Under the pieces are notes generated by a model that did not search any database, had not been told where the DNA came from, and saw only the letters and a list, made by a program, of their open reading frames with translations. This document shows, piece by piece, positions 13,262 to 20,560 of a stretch of DNA of 20,560 nucleotides (position 1 is its first letter; every line of letters begins with the position of its first letter). A program made the position numbers and the translations under genes. Source of the DNA: an uncultured Bacilli bacterium (GTDB taxonomy: Bacteria; Bacillota_I; Bacilli_A; RF39; UBA660); the NCBI GenBank assembly GCA_944351345.1, contig CALVPO010000009.1:1-20560 (forward strand). Reading direction: 5' to 3'.

Positions 13262-15196
13262 TTAAAGTTTTACACTTATATGAGGTCTATAATAAATTGG
13301 TAATACTTGAGAAGTTTTTTCATAATTGTAAAACTTTTTACAATTAGAATTCGAACTAAAATCAATTGTTGACCCACTTATATCAGGAGTACCCGCCATT
13401 TTAAATTCTATTCTATGATATGGAATATTATTTATTTTTAATTGAGTGTTTGAACCTCCACAAGATTTTAAATTTATAATATTATCAGTAGTTTTGTATC
13501 TATTTACACCATCATCGCTATTTATTGTGATCGTTGCATCTGTAATATTATTTACTACTGTAATCGTTGAAACTGTTAGGCTACCAGTAACACTACTATT
13601 GGTTGTTTTATAAGAATAATCTACATAATATTTATTATTATTACCAAAAGAAAATATCTTGTTAGCTTTACGTATAAGATTTGATTCTATAGTATCAATA
13701 TATCGCATGCCTACATCTAGTGCTTGGTCAGCATACGTACCGCCCCCATAAAAAATACGTTGTTTAGAAGTATAATAATTATATCTATCGGCATATTCAC
13801 ATACTGCACCAGGAGCGGCCCAATATAATTTCTTAATTTTTGAATTGTCACACGGAGATGCTCTAGATATACTATCAATTGAACGAATTAATCCAGCACT
13901 ATATTCTTGAGCAATAGTATTAGTACCATTACTATAATTTTTTATGTAACTATAGACACTGCCAGAACTTGTTCCTGTTGATGAAGTATACGTATTACCT
14001 GAACTAGAACCAACAACATCGTTTAAGGCAAGATCACATACTCCATTAGAATTATTTATAGTATACCATGATTTTCCCATATATGTAGTAGTACCACCTT
14101 TACTAGCACAAGTAAAATTCCTAGTCCAATTAGCTGTATACCTTTTATTACCAGTAGAGCCTTTTGATATTGATACTGATGTTTGAGGTGTACTTCCATT
14201 TGAACCTGTCCATCCTTTAAATGTATACCCTATTTTAGTTGGTTTTTTTAATTTAAAAGTATTAGTATTAGTGTTATAAGTTGCAGGATTACCTGGGTTT
14301 GTTCCTCCATTATAATTATAACTAATATTATATGGGGTTGCCTCCCATTTAACATACAACGTACTCAAAGAATTAAAATAGGTATTTGTAAAATTTGAAG
14401 TTATATAGCCATTTTTATTTATAAGTTGTGTTCCACTTCCACCAGTACCTGTATAATATCCTCCAAATGTATACCCTGTTCTAGTTGGTTTGATAACTGG
14501 ATTTGATGAAGTTGTCATTTTCTTTGAAGCTGAAAGATGCTCATCTAAATATACTCCATCATTATAATTTAAATATATTTGTGATGTTACATTATTAGGT
14601 GTACCTGTATTTTCTAAGTTTATTTGAATTCTATATTTTTGTCCACCCAATTTTATATCAGTTCTTACTAATAATCTAATATCATAAGTTTCATCACTAT
14701 ATATATTACTAATAGGAATTATTATATACACATAGTCAGAATTAGCTCCTGTCAAATTTCCTTCTAATTTAATTTCACCAAATTCTAAAAAACTATCTAT
14801 TTCTTTTTGATAGTATGTATTATCACCTGTAACAATATATTTTTCTCTATACTGATCATACATTCCATACGTAATGGTATTGGTATTTTTGTCAATAGAA
14901 ATTCTTTTAATACTAGAATCTTCAGCATCACCCACTACTAATTCTACATATAAAGGATTACTAGAATTATTATAACTTAATATACTAACTGATTTTCCTT
15001 CAAGATCATTCATAATATTTTTAGTAATATTAATTTTATCTGATAATATTGCTGTTGAAAAATAAACATCTTCATTTTTATCTTTAAATTCATATGTTAA
15101 ATTTAGTAAATAATAAGTAACAGAAAACGCTAGTACTGATGCTATTATGATTTCTACTAACATGTATCCTTTATTATTTAATTTTTTTTGCAACAT
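13262..15196 (-). CDS. Long type IV prepilin-like protein with InlB-type repeats
   Basis: Counted from the ATG at 15196 the protein has 644 aa. The N-terminus is a type IV prepilin signal: MLQKKLNNKG then YMLVEIIIASVLAFSVTYYLL, with cleavage after G10 and the conserved Glu at +5. A pilin-like region follows to about 205. Then come two InlB B-repeat or Flg_new-type modules (about 210-287 and 290-358), with PTRTGYTFGGYY...LYVKW and PTKIGYTFKGW...YTANW. A C-terminal domain of about 285 residues has several Cys (including FTCASKG, NGVCDLA, SPCDNSK, AVCEYA, KSCGG, SNCKKF) and I do not recognise it. The layout suggests a large minor pilin, perhaps at the pilus tip and adhesive. The GGGGTG site fits the ATG at 15196 rather than the GTG at 15205. 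Confidence 0.75.
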   Translation of the reverse strand: MLQKKLNNKGYMLVEIIIASVLAFSVTYYLLNLTYEFKDKNEDVYFSTAILSDKINITKNIMNDLEGKSVSILSYNNSSNPLYVELVVGDAEDSSIKRISIDKNTNTITYGMYDQYREKYIVTGDNTYYQKEIDSFLEFGEIKLEGNLTGANSDYVYIIIPISNIYSDETYDIRLLVRTDIKLGGQKYRIQINLENTGTPNNVTSQIYLNYNDGVYLDEHLSASKKMTTSSNPVIKPTRTGYTFGGYYTGTGGSGTQLINKNGYITSNFTNTYFNSLSTLYVKWEATPYNISYNYNGGTNPGNPATYNTNTNTFKLKKPTKIGYTFKGWTGSNGSTPQTSVSISKGSTGNKRYTANWTRNFTCASKGGTTTYMGKSWYTINNSNGVCDLALNDVVGSSSGNTYTSSTGTSSGSVYSYIKNYSNGTNTIAQEYSAGLIRSIDSISRASPCDNSKIKKLYWAAPGAVCEYADRYNYYTSKQRIFYGGGTYADQALDVGMRYIDTIESNLIRKANKIFSFGNNNKYYVDYSYKTTNSSVTGSLTVSTITVVNNITDATITINSDDGVNRYKTTDNIINLKSCGGSNTQLKINNIPYHRIEFKMAGTPDISGSTIDFSSNSNCKKFYNYEKTSQVLPIYYRPHISVKL

Positions 15197-15201
15197 ATAA
15201 T

Positions 15202-15774
15202 TCACCCCAAACCTAAATTAGAATAATAATAATCATCACCATTTTTATATTCAACTATAAAAAGATATTTATAACCATCATCAATATTAATTTTATTTTC
15301 TAAAGAATCATCAGCATTAGAATCATTAAAAGGATAATAATTGCTGACATAATCTATGTAATCTTTAAATGTTTGATGAATATTTGCTTCGTTTTTTAAC
15401 TTTCTTACAGAATCCTTATTGTACTTTACAACATACATTTTATTAACATTATACGTTGTTACTAGCGAAGCACAATAATCTTTAGAATTTCCATCGTTAA
15501 AAATATTAGTATCACATGCTGCCCCATTTATTATAGATTTAGGTGTACTACCAACGCTTGATAATACACTATTTAGTTTAGGATTGCTACCAATTAGTAA
15601 ATTATTAATAATACCTTTTATGGCATATATACCATCTATATCAAAATAAGTAGTTCTAATATTATATAAGTTATATAATCTTGAAAATGTAGCATATAAA
15701 CCTATTAATGTAGTTAATACTACTGTTGAGGTTATAACAGCTTCTGCTAGCATAAAACCTTTATTATTTTTCAT
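15202..15774 (-). CDS. Minor prepilin-like protein
   Basis: The 190-aa protein starts MKNNKG then FMLAEAVITSTVVLTTLIGLYATF: a type IV prepilin leader with cleavage after G6, Glu at +5 and a long N-terminal hydrophobic helix. The rest is a short variable globular domain with two Cys (GAACDTN and KDYCASL). It probably belongs to the pilus tip or priming complex together with the following gene, whose start lies 5 bases beyond this stop. An in-frame GTG lies 9 bases upstream, but the AGGTGAT site is spaced for the ATG at 15774. Which minor pilin it equates to cannot be told from sequence this divergent. Confidence 0.75.
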   Translation of the reverse strand: MKNNKGFMLAEAVITSTVVLTTLIGLYATFSRLYNLYNIRTTYFDIDGIYAIKGIINNLLIGSNPKLNSVLSSVGSTPKSIINGAACDTNIFNDGNSKDYCASLVTTYNVNKMYVVKYNKDSVRKLKNEANIHQTFKDYIDYVSNYYPFNDSNADDSLENKINIDDGYKYLFIVEYKNGDDYYYSNLGLG

Positions 15775-15791
15775 TTTTATCACCTTTATTA

Positions 15792-15820
15792 TTGCTATTC
15801 TCTAGAATATATTATATAAT
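15792..15820 (+). promoter_or_regulatory. Plus-strand promoter of pilB
   Basis: TTGCTA (15792-15797), a 17-base spacer and TATAAT (15815-15820). The -10 overlaps the -10 of the divergent pilin promoter in the palindrome ATTATATAAT. Confidence 0.65.
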
Positions 15821-15839
15821 AATTATGAATTAATGTAAA
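15811..15839 (-). promoter_or_regulatory. Minus-strand promoter of the minor-pilin pair
   Basis: On the minus strand, TTTACA (15834-15839), a 17-base spacer and a perfect TATAAT (15811-15816), about 37 bases upstream of the pilin start. Confidence 0.7.
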
Positions 15840-15862
15840 GATAAAAAGAATGGAATGGGATA

Positions 15863-17143
15863 ATGATGAATAATACAGAAAATGTTAATAATAGTAATAA
15901 AGTTAATAGTAATACTAATAATTTTAATGACTATGCTACTAAGAAGGTTATTAATTTTGAAACTACTCCAATAGTTGATATAGTTAATTATATATTACTT
16001 ACAGCATCTAAGAAAAATGCTTCCGATATTCATTTTGATCCTGCTGATAATTATATGAAAGTAAGATTTAGAATTGATGGTAAGTTAGATACTTTTACTA
16101 TTGTCCCAAATACTGCTAAACAAAATTTAGTTGCTAGATTAAAAATATTATCTGGTATGAATATTACTGAAACTAGACTTCCTCAAGATGGAGCCATTAG
16201 AACTGTCATAGAAGGTGTTAGCCTAGATATGCGTGTATCTGCTCTTCCTACTAAACGAGGTGAAAAAATTGTTATTAGAATTATGGATTATTCTATGAGT
16301 TTAAAGGGTTTAGAATCTTTATGTTTTAATGATATAAATTATAAAAAAGTTTTAAAGATGATTAGTGAACCTAATGGAATTATTTTAGTAACTGGGGCTA
16401 CTGGTAGCGGTAAATCAACTACTGTATATTCAATACTAGAAAGACTTAATACTGAAGATGTTAATTTAATTACAGTTGAAGATCCTGTTGAGATGGAACT
16501 TGAAGGAATTAATCAAGTACAAGTAAATAGTGAAATTGGACTTGATTTTGCTACTGTTTTAAGAAGTATTTTAAGACAAGATCCTAATGTAATTATGATT
16601 GGAGAGATTAGAGATAGTGAAACTGCTCAAATAGCAGTTCGTGCGTCTATTACTGGACACTTAGTATTATCAACAATACATACTAATAACTCTTTATCAA
16701 CTATTGAAAGATTACTAGATATGGATGTTGAAAGATATTTATTATCTAGTGCTTTGGAAGGAATAATTTCTCAAAAGTTAGCTAGAAAATTATGTGATAA
16801 ATGTAAAAAAATTAGAGATACTAATGAATATGAGAAAAATCTGTTTAGGACTGTTTTAGGTTTAGAAGTTAAACAAGTATATGAACCTATTGGATGCCCT
16901 GAATGTAGTTTTGGTTTTAAAGGAAGAGTTGCTTTACATGAAGTACTGCTAATAAATCAAGATATAAGAGATGCTATTAGTAATAACGTTTCAAGAGAAA
17001 AACTTAGAAATTTAGTATACAATAAGGATGTAATAACTATGATTCAAGATGGATTTTATAAAGTACTAGCTGGCTTTACTACTATAACAGAGGTTTTAAA
17101 ATTAATAGAATTAGACGATGAAATTGATGAAATAAAAAAATAG
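15863..17143 (+). CDS. Type IV pilus / competence assembly ATPase (PilB/ComGA/GspE family)
   Basis: This is the hexameric cytoplasmic motor that drives pilin assembly. After an Asn-rich N-terminus (1-30), the N-terminal ATPase half is clear: KNASDIHFDP, MKVRFRIDGKL and LPQDGAIR. The core has Walker A GATGSGKST (178-186), the Asp box near VEDPVE, Walker B NVIMIGEIRD (242-251) and the His box GHLVLSTIHTN (265-275). A zinc tetracysteine is present: C311, C314, C345 and C348. At 426 aa it lacks the extra N-terminal domain of full PilB, so it is closer in size to ComGA. It is the only plus-strand gene here and diverges from the minor pilins. Two adjacent ATGs (15863, 15866) are possible starts; GGGA spacing slightly favours the second. 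Confidence 0.93.
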   Translation: MMNNTENVNNSNKVNSNTNNFNDYATKKVINFETTPIVDIVNYILLTASKKNASDIHFDPADNYMKVRFRIDGKLDTFTIVPNTAKQNLVARLKILSGMNITETRLPQDGAIRTVIEGVSLDMRVSALPTKRGEKIVIRIMDYSMSLKGLESLCFNDINYKKVLKMISEPNGIILVTGATGSGKSTTVYSILERLNTEDVNLITVEDPVEMELEGINQVQVNSEIGLDFATVLRSILRQDPNVIMIGEIRDSETAQIAVRASITGHLVLSTIHTNNSLSTIERLLDMDVERYLLSSALEGIISQKLARKLCDKCKKIRDTNEYEKNLFRTVLGLEVKQVYEPIGCPECSFGFKGRVALHEVLLINQDIRDAISNNVSREKLRNLVYNKDVITMIQDGFYKVLAGFTTITEVLKLIELDDEIDEIKK

Positions 17144-17176
17144 TAGTTATAATAAAATTAATAATTACTATTTTTT
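17135..17176. terminator. Bidirectional terminator between convergent genes
   Basis: AAAAAATAGTA (17135-17145) pairs with TACTATTTTTT (17166-17176). The stem covers the pilB stop (17141-17143) on one arm and touches the stop of the opposing gene (17175-17177) on the other, so one short hairpin serves both strands. Confidence 0.8.
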
Positions 17177-17693
17177 ATGTAAATATTTTTTTTAAACTTA
17201 ATCTATGATTTTGTTCTAGCTTTTGTTCGGCATTTATAGCTTTAATTATGTCTAATTTTATTGCTGAAATTATTTTTTTAACTACTTTTGATTGTTGAGT
17301 TGCAAATAAAGGAGTTGTTGATACTTTGATAATTATGTCAGCTTCTTTTTTTGAACAAAACATCTTTTTTTTACACTCTACAAATGATTCAAAATAATTA
17401 AGTATCAGATCACATATATTGTGACTATTATCTGTATCAAGAGAAATACATTTACAATATAATAAATTCAAAGCATTTACATCTAGAGTATTAAAATAAC
17501 TTATTAAATCACTCACATTAATAGTGCTAATACTTTTCAAAAATAAATCTATATTAGTATTTTTAATATCTTCTATAAAACTAGTATATGTAGCTATATC
17601 AAAATCTGAGGATTTTTTAAATTCTACATTATATATATCTCCATATATATCACATACATATTTTTTAGGATTTAAATAAACTTCTTTTTCCAT
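17175..17693 (-). CDS. Hypothetical protein, mostly helical, unrecognised
   Basis: The 172-aa protein has no recognised domain. After MEKEVYLNPKKYVCDIYGDIYNVEF it looks mainly alpha-helical, with six Cys (residues 14, 80, 82, 94, 107, 113) and a basic C-terminal segment. There is no signal peptide or membrane segment, so it is probably cytoplasmic. An AAGGAGGTG ribosome binding site lies 10 bases before the ATG at 17693. It converges on pilB and is separated from the upstream HD gene by a terminator, so it is probably its own unit. The N-terminal segment reads like a short beta region. A role with the pilus cannot be inferred from position alone. Confidence 0.6.
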   Translation of the reverse strand: MEKEVYLNPKKYVCDIYGDIYNVEFKKSSDFDIATYTSFIEDIKNTNIDLFLKSISTINVSDLISYFNTLDVNALNLLYCKCISLDTDNSHNICDLILNYFESFVECKKKMFCSKKEADIIIKVSTTPLFATQQSKVVKKIISAIKLDIIKAINAEQKLEQNHRLSLKKIFT

Positions 17694-17758
17694 ATTTTTT
17701 TCACCTCCTTTTTTATAGAAAACATATTTACTATACTACTCTTTTATTTTGTTTAATT

Positions 17759-17790
17759 AAAAAAATATTCATAGGTTTTTATGAATATTT
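17759..17790 (-). terminator. Intrinsic terminator after the HD-domain gene
   Basis: On the minus strand, a perfect 11-bp stem AAATATTCATA / TATGAATATTT with a 6-nt loop and a U7 tail, 55 bases after the stop of the HD gene. Confidence 0.85.
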
Positions 17791-17844
17791 AATTGTTACT
17801 ATATAACTTAAAAGTTAATTTCTTTATAATAATATAATTTGTGA

Positions 17845-19089
17845 CTATTTTTTTAATTTTATTTTTATATCTGATAGATATTTCTTTCTTATATTTTCAA
17901 CTATTTCATTTGATATATCATTTAAGATATGGGATAAACTAGAATTATTAGTGATTATAAAAGAACTAATATTAGTATAATCTTTAGAATGTGTCATATA
18001 TTCGTATGAAATTCCATTATATAAATTAATTGCAGATTTTTCATTAATATAATTAAAATTATTATTATTATTTAAATTTATATTTTCATCATAAGTTAGA
18101 CTAACTATACAATCTAATTGTTTACTTAATTCATTAATAGAATAGTTTAGGTATCTATAATATACTTCTTTGGGAAATTTTTTTTCTAAAAACATTTTAT
18201 AAAGTAGTGGCAAATTAACATTACAATCTACTAAAATAATGTCATAATATGAATTTGATGAGTTAGCTAATTCTGTTAAAATAGTATTTAAATTTTTATC
18301 CTCTAAATAAAAATTACTATTAGAATCTATAGTTTTTACTAGTAAGCCACTAATTCTTAGATAGTTTGCTAATTCTTCTAATAGATAATTTGAGGATCCT
18401 GAAACCCCAACAACATAAGTTGTTTTACTTTTTTTCAGTTCATTAAATTTACTTATAGCATCTGAAATATTTTTTAATTTATATAACTCTAATTTTTTAT
18501 AATGTAGTTTTCCTAGTTCATCTAATGTTTCAAAATTGACTCTTCCAGATATTGTATCAATGTTGTATTTAAATGACGAAAATACTTGGTTATCTCCATT
18601 ATTATAAGTTAATGATTGATATAAATTATCCCAATACCATATTTTTTTTGCTTCTCCTCTTTTAAAAGAACTAAAGTCTTTTTTACCTGCTATGCCAAAT
18701 TTAATTACTAAATCTTCTGTATTATCCCAACCATCTGCTCCTTTAAGAACTTTATGTCTTAGATCTAAAGTTTTCATTCTGTAAATAGTTTCTCTTTTTC
18801 TTGTTTCCCATGGTAAATTAGGATCTGACTCACTAACACTATTAACTAAGGAAGCTATATCCGGTCCGAATTCTTTATAAATATATTCTCTTGTACAATC
18901 TGTTGATTCAACTACATCATGAAGTAATGCTGCGGCTAAAATATTATCATCATTACTAAATCCTGATTCGTATAGTTTGGTTGCAACACTAATAGGATGA
19001 AGAATAAAAGGTTTTTCTTTTTCTGCTTTTCTTACCTCACCAGCATGATAATTTCTTGCTACTTCATAAGCTTTTTTTACTACATTCAC
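17845..19089 (-). CDS. RelA/SpoT-type HD hydrolase domain fused to a degenerate P-loop-like domain
   Basis: The N-terminal half (about 1-165, from the start chosen) is an HD domain like the hydrolase part of RelA/SpoT and Mesh1: ARNYHAG, KPFILHPISVA, AAALLHDVVEST and KGADGWDN, giving the metal set His, His-Asp and Asp. Such domains remove the 3'-pyrophosphate of (p)ppGpp; no synthetase domain is present. The second half (about 220-414) resembles a P-loop kinase fold: TYVVGVSGSSNYLLEELANYLRISGLLVKTIDSNSNF and later YDIILVDCNVNLP. The Walker lysine is missing (GVSGSSN for GxSGxGKS), so it is probably inactive or does something else. I place the start at GTG 19087-19089, where GAGGTG has normal spacing; the GTG at 19098 lies in that site. 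It may be read with the pilin upstream, as no terminator separates them. Confidence 0.7.
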   Translation of the reverse strand: MNVVKKAYEVARNYHAGEVRKAEKEKPFILHPISVATKLYESGFSNDDNILAAALLHDVVESTDCTREYIYKEFGPDIASLVNSVSESDPNLPWETRKRETIYRMKTLDLRHKVLKGADGWDNTEDLVIKFGIAGKKDFSSFKRGEAKKIWYWDNLYQSLTYNNGDNQVFSSFKYNIDTISGRVNFETLDELGKLHYKKLELYKLKNISDAISKFNELKKSKTTYVVGVSGSSNYLLEELANYLRISGLLVKTIDSNSNFYLEDKNLNTILTELANSSNSYYDIILVDCNVNLPLLYKMFLEKKFPKEVYYRYLNYSINELSKQLDCIVSLTYDENINLNNNNNFNYINEKSAINLYNGISYEYMTHSKDYTNISSFIITNNSSLSHILNDISNEIVENIRKKYLSDIKIKLKK

Positions 19090-19154
19090 TATAAACACCT
19101 CATAAGTAATGATAACATATTTATTTTAATATTATTTAAAGTTAACTAAATTTT

Positions 19155-19589
19155 TTATTCTAAATGTGGTTCTTCATATATATATTTTTTGGTTGCACAA
19201 TTATAAGTAACTTTAATATAACTTTTTTCTCTATCTATTTCTTGTTTGTCTTCATTAAGCATATCTCCATCCGTTAAATAATCATTGTTAATTAATGTTT
19301 GTATTGGAATTTGACTATTCTTAATTTCTTGTTCTCCTATGTATGTTATACTTCTTTTAGTTACGCCACCACCACATGTTTGACCATCTAAAGTTATTTC
19401 ATATCTATTATCTGACATGTACATTTTAGCAGCACTTATTATAGATTTGTTTAAATTTTTAAAATTGTCCTGTTGATTTTTTCTAATCATGCTTGTTACA
19501 GTTGGCACCATTATGGCTGCTAGTACTCCTAATATTATTACTACTGCTAACATTTCTACTAAAGTAAATCCTTTATTATTTAATTTCAT
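19155..19589 (-). CDS. Type IV pilin, ComGC-like
   Basis: The 144-aa protein starts MKLNNKG then FTLVEMLAVVIILGVLAAIMVPTV, the classical class III prepilin signal: cleavage between G7 and F8, Glu at +5, then a hydrophobic helix. This is much closer to the family consensus than the two other prepilins here, and its size suits a major pilin or ComGC. The globular part contains C72 and C131, which could form a disulphide. It would be processed by a prepilin peptidase and assembled by the ATPase at 15863-17143; neither the peptidase nor the platform protein is in the window. A GGTGAT site precedes the ATG. Confidence 0.88.
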   Translation of the reverse strand: MKLNNKGFTLVEMLAVVIILGVLAAIMVPTVTSMIRKNQQDNFKNLNKSIISAAKMYMSDNRYEITLDGQTCGGGVTKRSITYIGEQEIKNSQIPIQTLINNDYLTDGDMLNEDKQEIDREKSYIKVTYNCATKKYIYEEPHLE

Positions 19590-19617
19590 TTATATCACCA
19601 TTCCATTTTCTAATATA

Positions 19618-19626
19618 ATTATAACA
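19618..19626 (-). promoter_or_regulatory. Extended -10 promoter of the ComGC-like pilin
   Basis: TATAAT (19618-19623, minus strand) preceded by TGT, the extended -10 form. No credible -35 (TTTTAT). Confidence 0.5.
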
Positions 19627-19647
19627 TTAATTAGTCTAAAATAAAAT

Positions 19648-19686
19648 AAAAAAAGATTACTTATTATTATATAGATTAATCTTTTT
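19648..19686 (-). terminator. Intrinsic terminator after the TasA-like gene
   Basis: Minus strand: AAAAAGATTA (19677-19686) pairs with TAATCTTTTT (19650-19659), a 10-bp stem followed by a U-run, starting 6 bases after the stop codon. Confidence 0.75.
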
Positions 19687-19692
19687 CTTATA

Positions 19693-20448
19693 TTAGCTAG
19701 TTATTGTAGATGTAATACCACTTCCGTTACTAGATGTAAATGATATAGTTGCTGACCAAGTTCCACTATCAGTTTGGGAACTTCCTGTTTCATTTATCCA
19801 AAATATTATCCAATATTGTTTATATGAGCCTGATGCTGGACTTGTACTTGTTACTCCTCCACTAGGAGTTAAAGATAAATTTGATACAAATGTAGTCTCC
19901 GATGTACTTGCTGCTTTTATGTCACTATCTGTTGCTGAGGTTATAGTTGGTACAGTAGTAGCATTTGTCATTAAGGCCCATTTTAAATTCGGTGTTGGAT
20001 TAGTAAATTTAATTTTTCCATTTACTACAGCAACGGCTGTACTATTATTTCTAATGGTAAAAGTATATACTCTACAAATTACATTACCATTACCATCAAC
20101 GCATTTATTGCTAGATGTACCAGTAAATGCCTTTGCTAAAACATTAGTAGAATTATTATAAGCATATTGTGGAACCATTGGTTTACTGGCATAAGTACTG
20201 CTAGGTGCTGTTAGAGATGGAGTTCCTGAAGTTGTAGTTGCACTGTTAGAAAGTTGAAAGGCTAAACTAGCAGTAGCAGCTGTTCCAGTAATATTATTTG
20301 TTGCTGTTGCACTAATTGCAAAATATGCATAAGTTGCTCCTGTTGTTGTAATCATTAGAGTTGCAATTAAAATAACTAAAGTTAATATTTTTTTTGAATC
20401 ATGATCTTTTTTTTGATTTGAATTACTTTTATCATTGTTTTCACTCAT
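19693..20448 (-). CDS. Secreted TasA/camelysin-like surface protein
   Basis: The 251-aa protein has a charged, Asn/Lys/Asp-rich N-terminus (1-20), a hydrophobic segment (about 21-36) and then the ATYAYFAISATATNN motif (38-52). This resembles TasA, CalY and related SipW-processed proteins, where the mature chain starts near A-Y-F. The mature part is Ser/Thr/Asn-rich and beta-like, with YTFTIRNNSTAVAVVNGKI and a likely disulphide between C116 and C125. Homologues polymerise into fibres or act as surface metalloproteins; here function is inference. No signal peptidase gene is adjacent. A GGAGG site is 7 bases from the ATG, and a near-consensus promoter precedes it. It is separated from the pilin by a terminator. 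Confidence 0.6.
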   Translation of the reverse strand: MSENNDKSNSNQKKDHDSKKILTLVILIATLMITTTGATYAYFAISATATNNITGTAATASLAFQLSNSATTTSGTPSLTAPSSTYASKPMVPQYAYNNSTNVLAKAFTGTSSNKCVDGNGNVICRVYTFTIRNNSTAVAVVNGKIKFTNPTPNLKWALMTNATTVPTITSATDSDIKAASTSETTFVSNLSLTPSGGVTSTSPASGSYKQYWIIFWINETGSSQTDSGTWSATISFTSSNGSGITSTITS

Positions 20449-20473
20449 ATATATTCCTCCATATCTTAATTTT

Positions 20474-20502
20474 ATTATATCACGTAACTAATTAAATTTC
20501 AA
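20474..20502 (-). promoter_or_regulatory. Promoter of the TasA-like gene
   Basis: On the minus strand: TTGAAA (20497-20502), a 17-base spacer and TATAAT (20474-20479) with an extended TGA. The leader is about 20-25 nt. Beyond it, to 20560, I see no further feature. Confidence 0.75.
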
Positions 20503-20560
20503 TACTTTCATAGTAAATTCATAAATGTTGTTTAAGGTGTGTTTATAAAAAATAGTTAAA

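Noticed and set aside
1..20560. tRNA, rRNA, CRISPR arrays, transposases, phage genes
   Set aside because: I looked on both strands and saw none: no TTCGANTC-type tRNA arms with acceptor stems, no spaced direct repeats and no integrase or transposase motifs.

Overview
The window comes from an AT-rich, low-GC Gram-positive-type bacterium. TGG encodes Trp and TGA is used as a stop (for example at 15202-15204), so it uses the standard bacterial code and not the Mycoplasma code. Strong AGGAGG-type ribosome binding sites, the S10 ribosomal operon order, the CdaA/CdaR pair, a type IV pilus system and many secreted proteins with low-complexity N/S/T stretches suggest an uncultured Bacillota of the Bacilli (RF39 or Erysipelotrichales-like). 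That placement is inference from style, not from a search.

Layout. (1) 1-3277, minus strand: the start of the S10 ribosomal operon (rpsJ-rplC-rplD-rplW-rplB-rpsS, with rpsS running off the left edge), led by a clear sigma-A promoter and a structured leader of about 120 nt. (2) 3465-5380, minus: two tandem paralogues with a divergent protein-kinase-like fold, behind a near-perfect TTGACA/TATAAT promoter. (3) 5381-5687: an intergenic region with a candidate plus-strand small RNA. (4) 5688-7948, minus: cdaA-cdaR, the diadenylate cyclase and its YbbR-domain regulator, overlapping and ending in a terminator. (5) 8105-10832, minus: two separately transcribed paralogues that join a two-helix VirB2-like membrane module to an extracytoplasmic NlpC/P60-like peptidase. 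(6) 10833-11138: intergenic DNA full of long inverted repeats. (7) 11139-13140, minus: yidD, an M29 aminopeptidase and a membrane-anchored SPOR-like protein. (8) 13262-17143: a type IV pilus locus with two minor-pilin-like genes on the minus strand, one very long with InlB-type repeats, divergent from a plus-strand PilB/ComGA ATPase; the two promoters overlap. (9) 17175-20502, minus: an unknown protein, an HD-domain protein fused to a degenerate P-loop-like domain, a ComGC-like pilin and a secreted TasA/camelysin-like protein.

How they fit together. The right half is mostly cell-surface biology: three prepilins and their motor ATPase, cell-wall hydrolases, a SPOR-like protein, and a secreted fibre-like protein. 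The pilus platform protein and prepilin peptidase are not in this window, so the assembly genes are dispersed. c-di-AMP synthesis sits beside the wall-hydrolase genes, but I see no riboswitch linking them. Nearly all genes have their own promoter and hairpin terminator, several terminators overlap stop codons, and transcription units are short apart from the ribosomal operon.
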